Source: Candidatus Harpocratesius repetitus (GTDB lineage Archaea; Asgardarchaeota; Lokiarchaeia; Sigyniarchaeales; Promethearchaeaceae). Taken from it: a stretch of DNA of 64,000 nucleotides. A model generated the notes under the pieces. That model did no database searches and was not told the DNA's origin. It was given only the letters and a program-made list of their open reading frames with translations. How positions within the stretch are numbered: position 1 is the stretch's first letter; each line of letters opens with the position of its first letter. Below, piece after piece: positions 39,404 to 49,132 of the stretch. Both the position numbers and the translations under genes were made by a program. The stretch lies in assembly GCA_021498095.1 (NCBI GenBank), contig JAIZWK010000001.1:2095666-2159665 (forward strand), given 5' to 3'.

Positions 39404-42400
39404 TTGAGTTCATTTAGAATGTTAAAAATTGAAAGATGTCCGTTTTGTAATGCTTTACTTGAAGAATCATTACAAAATATACCAAAACAGTGTAGTAACA
39501 AGAAATGTAGAAGTTACACTTTCGTTCCTGGTAATCGTGTTCAACACAGATTTAATCAAGACTTGGGAATTGGAATTATTTCAGAAATTCTCTATTATTT
39601 AAAAAAAAAAAAGAATGAAAAATATCGAGATTCAAATAATCAATTCAGCTTAAGATATAAAAAAAGAATTAACAAGAACTTTATTCCTTCTCTTTCTTCC
39701 ACTTCTGATTTTATTTTAGCACCAGAAATGGACATTCACGAGTTAAATTCACCAAAATCCTTTTCAAAAGACCAATTTTTCGAAAAAATTGTTATCCAAT
39801 TTGATGCATATTCTTCTCAATCTGTATATCCCCAAGATATTGTTCATTTTTTATGGCCAATTGGCCAAAAAATTCGATTTTACGAACAAATCTCCTTTGA
39901 TGGTCCAATCAATTCTTCAAACATTAAAATTGGTATAATTCAAAATAGGAATCTTCACCATGCAGATGGAATCATTCGTTATCAAGTTCAATTAACTAAT
40001 GGTAAAAATATTTGGATAAAGGAACAAACAATAAAGGAATCAGTCAAAAATCCAATCGAAGAATTTTATGATAAACAACTTTCATTTTCGCTTACATTCC
40101 TTCTCCGGATTTGGAGTCTCCAATTTCTTGATTTATACAGCAGTAATTATATTAAAATAGTAACCAACTCAAGATTGTCTCTTCTTCCACATCAAGTTTC
40201 AGTTGCCCACCATCTTTTACAACAAAACGAGGCGCGTATGATCTTAGCAGATGAAGTCGGATTGGGAAAAACAATTGAAGCTGGAATTTATATTAAAGAA
40301 ATGATAGCGCGCCGACTTGCTAGAAGAATTTTAATCATAACACCAGCCAGCCTTTCTTCTCAATGGGAATTTGAAATGGAGAATAAATTCAATTTATCAT
40401 TTATTCGGCTTGATTCTCAAAGATTAAAGCAGACAGAAATAAATTTTTACACTGGGAACTTTATAAATAAGAAAACTGGAGAGGAATACACTTTATGCTC
40501 TGTTACACTTCAATTTGCACGATTGCCCCAATGTTCTTCAAAATTACTTCAAGTTGAATGGGATATCGTTATCTTTGATGAAGCACACCATCTCCGTAGA
40601 TATTTAACGAATGTGAAGACAGAACTCTATCGAACTACCTTAGCCTATGATTTAGCTGAACAACTTGCCCAAAAAAGTCACAATCTTTTACTCTTAACTG
40701 CTACTCCTATTCAGCTTCACTCATTTGATTTATATTCACTAATCTGCTTGCTGAATCCATATCGATTTCCAACTTTTGATAGCTTTGAATCAGAACGAAA
40801 AAATTTGGTTATGCTGAATCTCATAATTTCTCAATTACTTAATTTTTCCAGAATTAGTGCCTTTGAACGCAGATCTCTGATATATAATATTTTAAACTTC
40901 CTTCCTAACTATCAAGTTAAAGAATTAGATGAAAATTTGAAAAAGAAATCATTTCGTACGACTTTAGTTCAAACTTTAGAAAAAAAACATTTCTTAAGTG
41001 ATTTTGTTATTCGTAATAGAAGAAAAAGGGTATTTCCTCATCATAAAATCAAACGAATCCCAAAAATCATAGATGTTACATTAACACCAGAAGAACTAAA
41101 GATATACAACAAAATTCATTTGTATTTAGCTAAAATCTATTCCCAGAATTTTGAAGGTGGGAATACTGGAATGGGTTTTATTATGGTCATTCTTCAAAAG
41201 CTCTTAACAAGCTCAGTTCCTGCAATTCTTAAAAGTTTACAAAGGCGAATTCATTATTTAGAAGAAAATAAAGAAATGCTTACAAAATTCCAAACTGAAA
41301 TTGTAATTAATCAAGAATTTCAAGAAGAAGAAGTAGAATTAGATTTAGATTTGGGAATTGAAGAATTTGAATTGGAAGATCGGTTAATTTATTATCGACG
41401 TAAACACAAGATGAAACCTAAAAAAGAAAATGAACTTAATATTAAAGATCACATCAAAATTCTTAAGGAATTTGTGGGTGATTTGAAATCTTTGACTATA
41501 GATTCAAAAGCAGAAAAATTACAAGAAATAATTGAAGAAATATTATCAAATAATCCAAAAGAAAAAATTATAATCTTTACTCAATTTAAAGCGACCTTAT
41601 TTTATCTTTCTGAGATATTTCAGAATAAAAAAATAAATGTCGCTCATTTCCATGGAGATCTCAATGAAAATCAAAAAAATAGAGAAGTTCAAAAATTTAA
41701 AACCACTCATTCTATTCTTTTATCTACCGAAATAGGGGGTGAAGGTAGAAATTTTCAGTTCTGCCATATTATCATAAATTATGATCTTCCTTGGAATCCA
41801 ATGCGCCTAGAACAACGAATTGGGAGATTGGATCGTATTGGTCAAACTAAAGATATTTTAATTTACAATTTTTATATTGCAGATACAGTTGAATCATCAA
41901 TTGTAACAGCAATTATTGATCGTATCCATCTTTTTGAAGAATCTATCGGATCTTTAGAGCCTATTTTAGGTAGTATTGAAAAACAAATAACCGACTTAAT
42001 TTTAAGAGAAGATGAAATACCATATAAATTCAGATTAGAAGAAGTTATCTCAAAAACTACGGATAAAATTGAAGAAGTATACGCAAAGTTGGATGATTTT
42101 ATTTTAGATAAAAAATCCTTTCAAACATCAATGCTATCTCAAAATCTCCAAGATGATAATATTATTTCTCACGAAGATATTCTTCAATTCTTTCACACTA
42201 TTAATGATCTTGCAGGAAAAAATTCTCTTATTACTATAAATTCAAAAAAATCTACTAACTATAGTAATTCTCTATTTGTTGATGCGTTTAAATTGGTAAA
42301 AACAAAAAAATATGATTCAACAGAATTTTGGCAAATATCCTTATCAGATCGCCTTCGTTCAGAATTGAAATGCACTTCCCGCAAATACGAAGGAACATTT

Positions 42401-43276
42401 TCGATGGAAGTTGCTCAGAGATTTGAGGAATTTGATTTTTTCGCTTTAGGACATGAACTTGTAATGAATCTTGCAGATTTTTGTGCTCGTGATGATTTTT
42501 CGGGATATGCTACGCAATTACATTTTAATTCATCTAAGTTGATCAATTTGTGTTTAAAAAAAAAGATAAAACTTACATCTGAAGAGAATTTAGAACTTCA
42601 AAAAATTTTGAAAAACGGTGAAATGCTTCATCTTTTTTTTATAGAACTTAAATCAGTAGGAATTATCATTGAAAAAATCGTTTTTCCAGTTTTAGTTAGC
42701 AATTCAGGATTAATTTTTTCATCTTTTACAAAAGTATTATATCATCCTTCAACTATTGTTAAAGTTCTTGATTTTCCAGGAGAAACTAAAAATAGAACAT
42801 TTGATAAGAATTTATTCGAGCAAGGAAAAATACTCCAACTTTATGAAATAGCACTTCAAGGGTTGAAAAAAATCGCACAAGAGAGAATAAAATATTTAAC
42901 ACAAGTAAATAGAACAAAATATCATCGAGAAAGGGCAAAAATTATTACCACTGCGAAGCTAAAAAGAAAGTATCTTGAATTTCATATAGATAAATTACAA
43001 ACTATGCTCCGAGTGAAAAAGGTAAAATTACCTACAGAACGACAATTACAAAATGTTGCAAAAATTTCGGAATTAGAAAAAAAAAATCGACGAATGAAGC
43101 AATTTGAACAGTTAAAAAATGAAGTTCAATATTTAGAGCAAGAAATAAAGCATTGGGAAAAGGAACTTGAAGAATTAGAATTTGATATTCCAGCAAAACT
43201 GAAAAAGCTCGAATATAATAAAAAATTAAGAATTAACGCAGAATTAAAAGGTTATGCTGGATGTTTGCTCCTTTAA
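39404..43276 (+). CDS. RapA/HepA-type SNF2 ATPase with N-terminal zinc ribbon
   Basis: A 1290-residue superfamily 2 ATPase. A zinc-ribbon-like start (C-P-F-C-N ... C-S-N-K-K-C) precedes the helicase core: Q-V-x-x-A-x-x-L-L, Walker A D283-E-V-G-L-G-K-T290, D392-E-A-H, L-L-T-A-T-P-I-Q, H-F-H-G-D-L, G-G-E-G-R-N-F-Q, and R-L-E-Q-R-I-G-R-L-D-R-I-G-Q. This is the RapA/HepA branch of SNF2, which remodels transcription complexes or acts in DNA defence (the DISARM DrmD protein is also RapA-like). A long coiled coil ends it. The frame starts at TTG 39404; ATG 39419 is possible. No methylase or other defence gene is adjacent, so a transcription or repair role is preferred. Confidence 0.9.
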   Translation: MSSFRMLKIERCPFCNALLEESLQNIPKQCSNKKCRSYTFVPGNRVQHRFNQDLGIGIISEILYYLKKKKNEKYRDSNNQFSLRYKKRINKNFIPSLSSTSDFILAPEMDIHELNSPKSFSKDQFFEKIVIQFDAYSSQSVYPQDIVHFLWPIGQKIRFYEQISFDGPINSSNIKIGIIQNRNLHHADGIIRYQVQLTNGKNIWIKEQTIKESVKNPIEEFYDKQLSFSLTFLLRIWSLQFLDLYSSNYIKIVTNSRLSLLPHQVSVAHHLLQQNEARMILADEVGLGKTIEAGIYIKEMIARRLARRILIITPASLSSQWEFEMENKFNLSFIRLDSQRLKQTEINFYTGNFINKKTGEEYTLCSVTLQFARLPQCSSKLLQVEWDIVIFDEAHHLRRYLTNVKTELYRTTLAYDLAEQLAQKSHNLLLLTATPIQLHSFDLYSLICLLNPYRFPTFDSFESERKNLVMLNLIISQLLNFSRISAFERRSLIYNILNFLPNYQVKELDENLKKKSFRTTLVQTLEKKHFLSDFVIRNRRKRVFPHHKIKRIPKIIDVTLTPEELKIYNKIHLYLAKIYSQNFEGGNTGMGFIMVILQKLLTSSVPAILKSLQRRIHYLEENKEMLTKFQTEIVINQEFQEEEVELDLDLGIEEFELEDRLIYYRRKHKMKPKKENELNIKDHIKILKEFVGDLKSLTIDSKAEKLQEIIEEILSNNPKEKIIIFTQFKATLFYLSEIFQNKKINVAHFHGDLNENQKNREVQKFKTTHSILLSTEIGGEGRNFQFCHIIINYDLPWNPMRLEQRIGRLDRIGQTKDILIYNFYIADTVESSIVTAIIDRIHLFEESIGSLEPILGSIEKQITDLILREDEIPYKFRLEEVISKTTDKIEEVYAKLDDFILDKKSFQTSMLSQNLQDDNIISHEDILQFFHTINDLAGKNSLITINSKKSTNYSNSLFVDAFKLVKTKKYDSTEFWQISLSDRLRSELKCTSRKYEGTFSMEVAQRFEEFDFFALGHELVMNLADFCARDDFSGYATQLHFNSSKLINLCLKKKIKLTSEENLELQKILKNGEMLHLFFIELKSVGIIIEKIVFPVLVSNSGLIFSSFTKVLYHPSTIVKVLDFPGETKNRTFDKNLFEQGKILQLYEIALQGLKKIAQERIKYLTQVNRTKYHRERAKIITTAKLKRKYLEFHIDKLQTMLRVKKVKLPTERQLQNVAKISELEKKNRRMKQFEQLKNEVQYLEQEIKHWEKELEELEFDIPAKLKKLEYNKKLRINAELKGYAGCLLL

Positions 43277-43316
43277 TGATCTTTTTTTCAAAAATTTTAT
43301 TTTTCTTCAGAAATGC

Positions 43317-44342
43317 TTATATAATTAACTCCAATTGTTTCATAAGTTGTTCTAATGAGATTTCCTTGTTAAGATATCGTTTTTGAAGAATAGGAATTAA
43401 ATATTTAGGCTTGAATGAATGAAATTGAATATCGCTGATAAGAAAAATTTTGTTATCTTGTGTTGTATCAATAATATCTGCTTCTTCTATCGCTATTAGA
43501 AGATTCTTTTTATCTTTCAATAATTCTAATCCTGCTGAATAAGAAATTCCTTTATCCTTATGTAATGTAATTAAATTAATTAATTGCAATGTTTCAATAT
43601 GCTCAAACAATGGAACAAGTTGATGAACTTCTCTGTCAGAAAGAATTTGATCCTTTAAAAAAAATCTTTGAATTTTCTTTTCTATTACTTTATTCGCTGG
43701 TCTGAATGAAAGAGGTGTTCGATAAACAAAAAAATCTGATAATAGAAAAATAGATTCTTCGTCACCAGGAATTTGCATCACTTTTATTAATCGAAGACGA
43801 ATAAATGGAGTTAAAAGTAGATCCAAGTTTAATTGAATATAACCGAATTGTGATCTCAATTTTTCACGTAAAGCCGCTTTACTAATACATCCATTTCTTA
43901 ATGTTTGCAAAATATGAATTCTTATGTTGTCTTCGAATAATCGAAAGTATAATTGTTTCTCATCCATTTCTGCATAATTCTTTATTGCTCGATATGTATC
44001 TGACAAAATATGTGTAAAATGAGGTTTATTGTAATTGAAAATTAGTTCATTCCCTACGTTTTCAAGGATTTCTCTATATATATGCTCGTCACTTTCAATA
44101 TCAAGTTCTAAAAGAATGAAGAAAGTTTCATTTTTTGATTGTGATTTTTTTAGAAGAGAACAATATTTTTTTTTATTTGATGTATCAAGAAAGGAAATGA
44201 AATTTGAATTTGGTGTTGTTTCATGTTTTGCCCATATTTTAAGTAAAAGCTCATTTGGAGGGAAATTTGGTTCAGGAGGAAATTGTACTAAAGCATTTGG
44301 CCCTAATCGAATATCCCATTGAACTAAAATTAATTTTCGCAC
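43317..44342 (-). CDS. Longin-like plus winged-helix protein
   Basis: A 341-residue protein starting M-R-K-L-I-L-V-Q-W-D-I-R-L-G-P-N-A-L-V-Q-F-P-P-E, split here as a beta-strand, loop, beta-strand start. It matches in form the start of the separate longin gene at 50826-51203 (R-W-D-N-E-V-G-P-V-L-L-A-S-F-P). The first 130 residues would be the longin domain, typical of eukaryotic trafficking proteins. Residues 135-341 contain helical segments resembling winged helix-turn-helix units (I-L-Q-T-L-R-N-G-C-I-S-K-A-A-L-R-E-K-L). No enzyme motif is present. It is convergent with the RapA-type gene. The combination of longin and DNA-binding-like domains is unusual; both assignments are by pattern. Confidence 0.7.
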   Translation of the reverse strand: MRKLILVQWDIRLGPNALVQFPPEPNFPPNELLLKIWAKHETTPNSNFISFLDTSNKKKYCSLLKKSQSKNETFFILLELDIESDEHIYREILENVGNELIFNYNKPHFTHILSDTYRAIKNYAEMDEKQLYFRLFEDNIRIHILQTLRNGCISKAALREKLRSQFGYIQLNLDLLLTPFIRLRLIKVMQIPGDEESIFLLSDFFVYRTPLSFRPANKVIEKKIQRFFLKDQILSDREVHQLVPLFEHIETLQLINLITLHKDKGISYSAGLELLKDKKNLLIAIEEADIIDTTQDNKIFLISDIQFHSFKPKYLIPILQKRYLNKEISLEQLMKQLELII

Positions 44343-44501
44343 AGAAAAATACCTCTTTTATTCTATAGGATACAAATGATCAAAAAACCAAAAAGTATTT
44401 GGAATTTTAATGATCATCTTGAAAAGTTAGATCTAAAAAAATTTATTATACTCAAGAGTCAATGTAAAAATAGGATAAAAAAAGAGTGTTGACCTTAATC
44501 T

Positions 44502-45104
44502 ATGGAAGAAATTCAAAATGAAATGATTCAATTAGGCGTATATGCTCTAGTAGTTCGTGGAGAAGGACAAGATCTACTTATGAGCAAAAACGTACATGAT
44601 TATATAGAAATTCCCGGATTAGAAACACTTTTACGAAATTTTATCATTGATTTAGACAAATTTTTTGAATATATCTATAAAAATGATATTCCTGCTTATT
44701 TGCATCAAATTGAGAGAAAATTTCGGTTAGATCTTTCATTTTTAGCCTCAAATCTTGTCCAGAATATCAATGAAATGAAAAAAACTGATAGCGAAGAAAT
44801 AATGATCTATTACTTGGTAATCACTAAAACTTTAGAGCATATTCGCCAGATTGTATTTAATCAGTACGGAAAAGAAAAGATTAAATCTTTTTATGAAAAA
44901 GAATATGGAAAGAAATTGTCTAATAAAGGACTTCAAAAAATATCTCAATTGGATGATGAAGGTGATGCTGATTTATCTATATTATACAATCTTGTTTTTA
45001 TCAAATTCTTAGCAGAAATATACCAAAAGAAAAAAATATTCCAAAATATTGAAAAAATTATTGAGAAAAAATTAAAGCATTTTATCAAACAAAATTCACT
45101 ATAA
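44502..45104 (+). CDS. Hypothetical helical protein
   Basis: A 200-residue soluble protein, helix-rich, rich in Lys, Glu and Ile. It has no signal peptide, membrane segment, cysteine cluster or known motif. The start is ATG 44502 with a second in-frame ATG seven codons on. It stands between divergent and convergent neighbours and so is transcribed alone. Coding status is supported by length and composition; function unknown. Confidence 0.65.
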   Translation: MEEIQNEMIQLGVYALVVRGEGQDLLMSKNVHDYIEIPGLETLLRNFIIDLDKFFEYIYKNDIPAYLHQIERKFRLDLSFLASNLVQNINEMKKTDSEEIMIYYLVITKTLEHIRQIVFNQYGKEKIKSFYEKEYGKKLSNKGLQKISQLDDEGDADLSILYNLVFIKFLAEIYQKKKIFQNIEKIIEKKLKHFIKQNSL

Positions 45105-45151
45105 AATTGATAATTTTATTTTTTATACTGTATTATGCTATTTTACTTATA

Positions 45152-45361
45152 CTAATGATAAATAGATAATAATACTACTGCCGAAAGACCTAAGATCATT
45201 ATTATGCTCCATGCTCTAATAAGACCTTTTTTACGTTCTTTTAAAAAGCAATCTAAACAATAAAAATATTTACGCATATGATAAGCATGCTTAGAACATA
45301 TCGGTTCTCCACAAATATGGCAAACTACAGTTGTTTCCTTATTGCAATTCTTACACTTCAT
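45152..45361 (-). CDS. B-box-like zinc-finger protein with C-terminal membrane anchor (69 aa)
   Basis: A compact protein starting M-K-C-K-N-C. It has a dense zinc module (C3-x2-C6-x7-C14-x2-C17-x4-C22-x2-H25, then C35-x2-C38), followed by a hydrophobic tail segment of about 20 residues (A-W-S-I-I-M-I-L-G-L-S-A-V-V-L-L). The Cys/His spacing resembles B-box or AN1-type fingers, which in eukaryotes mediate protein binding. The start at ATG 45361 is inferred; the frame opens earlier at 45421, but those residues are Phe/Leu-rich and unlike the module. A tail-anchored zinc protein fits an Asgard signalling or ubiquitin-like role, though unproven. Confidence 0.62.
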   Translation of the reverse strand: MKCKNCNKETTVVCHICGEPICSKHAYHMRKYFYCLDCFLKERKKGLIRAWSIIMILGLSAVVLLSIYH

Positions 45362-45421
45362 ATATAAAAAAGTAAAAAATAGCATTAAAATCATCCGATC
45401 TCTATAAAATTTCAAAATCAT

Positions 45422-45877
45422 TTTTTCTTAAGAGTATCCAATGTTATATGATCCTAATTACCATCTAATTATTGAATAATCAATTTAGAATATCCTAATT
45501 GAGGGTATTTTATTTTTTTTTATTTAAACGCTTTTTTGAATATCATTCATATATTTCCGACTTAAATCTGAAATATCGCAATTTTTTTTTTGTCGAACTC
45601 GATTTTTTCAAAGAATTTATTAAAAATTTACCATCATGTTTATAAATTCTTCAATTTGATGTCGACTTTATCATAATTTTTGAATTACATATCTTGAATT
45701 TGGCACCTTGGTAAAATCGACAAAAAATAAGGAAGGATATTTTGGATTTGAGTCGTAAGAATTAAGATGATGAAATGAAAAACTTCGAATTTTTGAAATT
45801 TAAAATACCCTTAATTATTAATCACATTTATTTTTGTTAATACTCGAACCAAGGAAATAATAAATATACTTCTGAGC
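45422..45877. other. Non-coding stretch of about 456 bases
   Basis: Very AT-rich, with long T runs and no gene-like ORF on either strand. It should contain the promoter for the GH20-like gene. No tRNA or repeat was seen. Confidence 0.5.
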
Positions 45878-47407
45878 TTGATGTTATGTATGTATAATAC
45901 CTTTGAAATTTCCAATCCACTCCTTCCAAATGTATTAAAAAGAACGAAAGGAGCTTCAGATCAATATTGTAGTTTTGAGGGAACTTGGAAGATACAATCA
46001 AATTCAGGTTCTCCAAATTTAGTTGAACATATAAAAACAGTATTATTACAAGTAAGCTCACAATTCACCTATCAATGGAATTTAGAATCAACTCCTGAAA
46101 AATCCACATTAAATTTTCGTAATGATCTTGGTTATTTCCAACCGAGAAATTCGCTTTATATATTAATTCATCCAGAGACACTTACGATAAATCCTCAATT
46201 AATAATGGGAAAAATAAAATGGCTTCATTTTTGGAATATTCATGATTTTCGAGCAACGGATGAATACCATTTAATCATTGGAAAGTTTATTCAAATTAGC
46301 AGTCGTACTGAAAGAGGTTTATTTTATGGGTTAAACTCTCTCTCTCAATTAATTAAGTTTACAAATAATGCAATTCCATTTCAAACAATTCATGATGTTC
46401 CCAAAATAGGTGTTAGAGCCATAGAAATAAATTGGATGGGTCCAGAACTTCAACCAACGTTTATTATGCATATACTCAAACTTATCGGATTCTATAAAAT
46501 TAACAGTATTATTATATCAGGTGAAAAGAATATACCTAGTAGGCAATTTGAACTGGAGTTTGCAAATAATTACCTTTCATTTGGGAGTGAAATTGCTTCT
46601 GCTCAAGAATTTGAACGCAGTTCCTTTGATATTCAAAGTTTAGATCTTAAAGGGATATTTAATTGGATAAAAATTGGTTTTTTCCCGATTATTTCATATG
46701 ATATCTTATTTAAAGCCGCATGTTTATGGGAAGGGAGAAAAATTCCTGAGGTTTCGTTTATTCCCCGATTTTGGAGAAATTTTTTCTTTGATCAGCTAAA
46801 TGAAGCTCAATATAAATTCCTAAATGATTCTAAATTACCCATTTGTTTCTCAAATGTAGTCACAATATTAGAAAAGATACCAATTACTGAAAATACCCTT
46901 CCTTTTGCAAGTTTTCTTGTAAATCAATATGATTCTCTCAAAGCAATTTTGAAAAAAAATCAAGATGATTTTAAACAACTACGAGAATCCTTAATAAGCT
47001 TTAAACAATCTAAAATCCATCACTTGGAATATTATGAATTTTATATTCTAATGTTGGATGTGATTGAAAAAATTATCGAATTGATGGATATTCAGCAGCA
47101 ATATCAATCCACTTTACATTTGATTTTTCAATCTGATAATTATGATAATCTTCAATCATCCATTTTTGCAGATTTTTCTTTTATTGCGGATGATATTTTA
47201 CGAATCTTGAAAAATCTTACAACTCCATTATCAAATAAATGCCAGTGGTTTCTCATTCCAAATTCCAGTAAAATATATAAAAATCTCTTTGGATTGCAAC
47301 AATTTCAAGAACAAATTAAGGAATTAAGCGTTTCTATTCAAGGATTTCTTCAATATCAATCCAAATTATTTCAAAGTTTAAAAGAATTTCGTAATTTGTT
47401 AAAATAA
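45878..47407 (+). CDS. GH20-like (beta-N-acetylhexosaminidase-related) protein, probably atypical
   Basis: A 509-residue protein. Residues 128-175 match the N-terminal domain of family 20 glycoside hydrolases: E-Y-H-L-I-I-G, I-S-S-R-T-E-R-G-L-F-Y-G-L-N-S-L-S-Q-L-I, then I-P-F-Q-T-I-H-D-V-P-K-I-G-V-R-A, the usual bridge into the catalytic barrel. After about residue 230 the expected D-E catalytic pair of GH20 is not visible, and the region is helical. So it may be a degenerate or binding-only relative. No signal peptide is seen, so a cytosolic location is likely, in contrast to most hexosaminidases. The start ATG 45878 has alternatives at codons 2 and 5. Confidence 0.6.
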   Translation: MMLCMYNTFEISNPLLPNVLKRTKGASDQYCSFEGTWKIQSNSGSPNLVEHIKTVLLQVSSQFTYQWNLESTPEKSTLNFRNDLGYFQPRNSLYILIHPETLTINPQLIMGKIKWLHFWNIHDFRATDEYHLIIGKFIQISSRTERGLFYGLNSLSQLIKFTNNAIPFQTIHDVPKIGVRAIEINWMGPELQPTFIMHILKLIGFYKINSIIISGEKNIPSRQFELEFANNYLSFGSEIASAQEFERSSFDIQSLDLKGIFNWIKIGFFPIISYDILFKAACLWEGRKIPEVSFIPRFWRNFFFDQLNEAQYKFLNDSKLPICFSNVVTILEKIPITENTLPFASFLVNQYDSLKAILKKNQDDFKQLRESLISFKQSKIHHLEYYEFYILMLDVIEKIIELMDIQQQYQSTLHLIFQSDNYDNLQSSIFADFSFIADDILRILKNLTTPLSNKCQWFLIPNSSKIYKNLFGLQQFQEQIKELSVSIQGFLQYQSKLFQSLKEFRNLLK

Positions 47408-47465
47408 GAAGTGAATTCTTTTTTCATTTTGTTTTATTATAAGCATAATATCTTTTAGAAACATT

Positions 47466-47990
47466 ATGTTAATATACTTAGTTATGACAGTTTTAAATTC
47501 TTCAAAAAAGATAATATATTTTCGGAGGAAAATTGAGACCCAATCTATGAATATGGTTGAGTTATTGGAATTTTTTTCCCATTGCGAACAATGGGCAAAT
47601 TCTTCTGAAGAATTTTTTGAAGAATTCGAGGATGTTGAATTAACGGTAATTATTAAATACGATAAATTAGAATCTGATAATTCTGATAATTCTAATAATT
47701 CTCAAAAATCAGATAATCTCTGCCGAATACTAGTTTTCGAAATTAATTACGGAAAATTAAAATTTCAAGAAATATCTCAGCAATTTGAATTGTTTTTAAT
47801 AGAGAATAAATATTCCACTCCAAAAATTGAAATTCAGAGTTCAGAAAAAGATTTAATTGAAACTTTTAATGGAAATATTGACCCTTGGAAATCTATTTTG
47901 AGCGGAGATGTAAAACTTTCTGGAGATATTGAAGCTTTAATCATCTTTGAAAAGTTATTTTCTGTATTTTATGAATTTGTAGGTTTATAA
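47466..47990 (+). CDS. Hypothetical protein, weak SCP2-like C-terminus
   Basis: A 174-residue acidic protein with an Asn/Ser/Asp-rich stretch (D-N-S-D-N-S-N-N-S). The last 45 residues (N-G-N-I-D-P-W-K-S-I-L-S-G-D-V-K-L-S-G-D-I-E-A-L) recall the end of SCP2 lipid-transfer domains, where a G-x-x-x-x-S-G-D motif precedes a helix. The match is weak. It follows the GH20-like gene by 58 bases on the same strand and may be co-transcribed. Confidence 0.5.
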   Translation: MLIYLVMTVLNSSKKIIYFRRKIETQSMNMVELLEFFSHCEQWANSSEEFFEEFEDVELTVIIKYDKLESDNSDNSNNSQKSDNLCRILVFEINYGKLKFQEISQQFELFLIENKYSTPKIEIQSSEKDLIETFNGNIDPWKSILSGDVKLSGDIEALIIFEKLFSVFYEFVGL

Positions 47991-48022
47991 CTGAAAAAAA
48001 AAAGATTATACAAGTTCTTGGT

Positions 48023-48955
48023 TTACAAATTCCCTATATAATCACGAACTGAATAAGCCGCACTAACTGCTTGAGCTGCTGCTGTAATTACCTGCTTTTC
48101 TCGAATATCTGTTACATCTCCAGCCGCAAATATTCCAGGAACATTCGTTTGAGCAAATTTATCTACAAGAATTTCTCCTTTTTCGTTTAGGTTAACACCT
48201 AAATCTTTTACTAAATCGCTTTGTGGAATTTCTCCGATTTCAATAAAAACAGCGTCCGTTGGAAAAATAGTCCCATCATGAAATTCAACTGCTTCAACTT
48301 TGTCCTTTCCAATTATTCTCTTTAAGGTTGTATTGGTAATAATCTCGATCTTTTCATTTTCATTAACACGCTGTGTGTTAATGGGTTCAGAGCGAATTTT
48401 ATCTCTACGATAAACAATATAGACATTCTTTCCAAATTTTGAAAGAAAAAGTGCTTCAACAGCGGCGCTATCAGATCCTCCAACAACAATTATTGTTTTA
48501 TCTCTAAAGAAAGGGCCATCACAAGTTGCGCAATAGCTTACTCCTCTTCCATGAAATTCTTCTTCACCTGGAATATTAAGCTTGCGATATTTGCCACCTG
48601 TTGCCACAATAACGGCACATGATTCGTATTTTTCTCCTCCAGATGCTGTAACCACAAATTTTCCTTCAGCTTCTTTTTCGATTTTAGTTACGGTTTCGAA
48701 AATATATGGAATATTAAAATGTTCATAATGTTTTTGAAAAGCATCCATTAAATCAAAACCAGAAACATCGAAAAAGCCTGGATAATTCTCAATTAAGTAA
48801 GTTCGGGATATGGCACCACCATATTCTTGACCAATGATCAAAGTTTTAAAATCGAATCGGTGGGTGTATATTGCAGCGGAAACTGCCGCCGGACCCCCAC
48901 CAATTATTATAACGTGATAACTATTCGGTTTAGAAACATCACAAGATTTTGACAT
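48023..48955 (-). CDS. trxB: Thioredoxin-disulfide reductase (TrxB)
   Basis: A 310-residue FAD/NAD(P)H flavoprotein that reduces thioredoxin. It has the N-terminal FAD site I-I-G-G-G-P-A-A-V-S-A-A, the redox-active C-A-T-C-D-G, the NAD(P)H site V-V-G-G-S-D-S-A-A, and the C-terminal A-A-G-D-V-T-D. The NADPH-binding Arg cluster is partly visible as Y-R-R-D-K. The length equals typical TrxB (about 310). The start at ATG 48955 is preferred to TTG 48967 in the same frame. It diverges from nadA. No thioredoxin gene is adjacent. Confidence 0.94.
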   Translation of the reverse strand: MSKSCDVSKPNSYHVIIIGGGPAAVSAAIYTHRFDFKTLIIGQEYGGAISRTYLIENYPGFFDVSGFDLMDAFQKHYEHFNIPYIFETVTKIEKEAEGKFVVTASGGEKYESCAVIVATGGKYRKLNIPGEEEFHGRGVSYCATCDGPFFRDKTIIVVGGSDSAAVEALFLSKFGKNVYIVYRRDKIRSEPINTQRVNENEKIEIITNTTLKRIIGKDKVEAVEFHDGTIFPTDAVFIEIGEIPQSDLVKDLGVNLNEKGEILVDKFAQTNVPGIFAAGDVTDIREKQVITAAAQAVSAAYSVRDYIGNL

Positions 48956-49132
48956 GATTGATTTCAACTCAAGATATTGAAGAATTCAAGGAATATAAAA
49001 TTTGTGCAAAAATAATGCACAACTATTTACTTCTTCTTCCTTTGTTGAATAAGAGATCTTACTAAATAACTTAAATTTTTTTAGTTGATGTTAAAACAAA
49101 AATTTTATCGGTTCTTATGATTTATTAAATCT

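Noticed and set aside
39404..43276. DISARM anti-phage system
   Set aside because: Only a RapA-like ATPase is present; no methylase, DUF1998 or PLD gene flanks it in this window.
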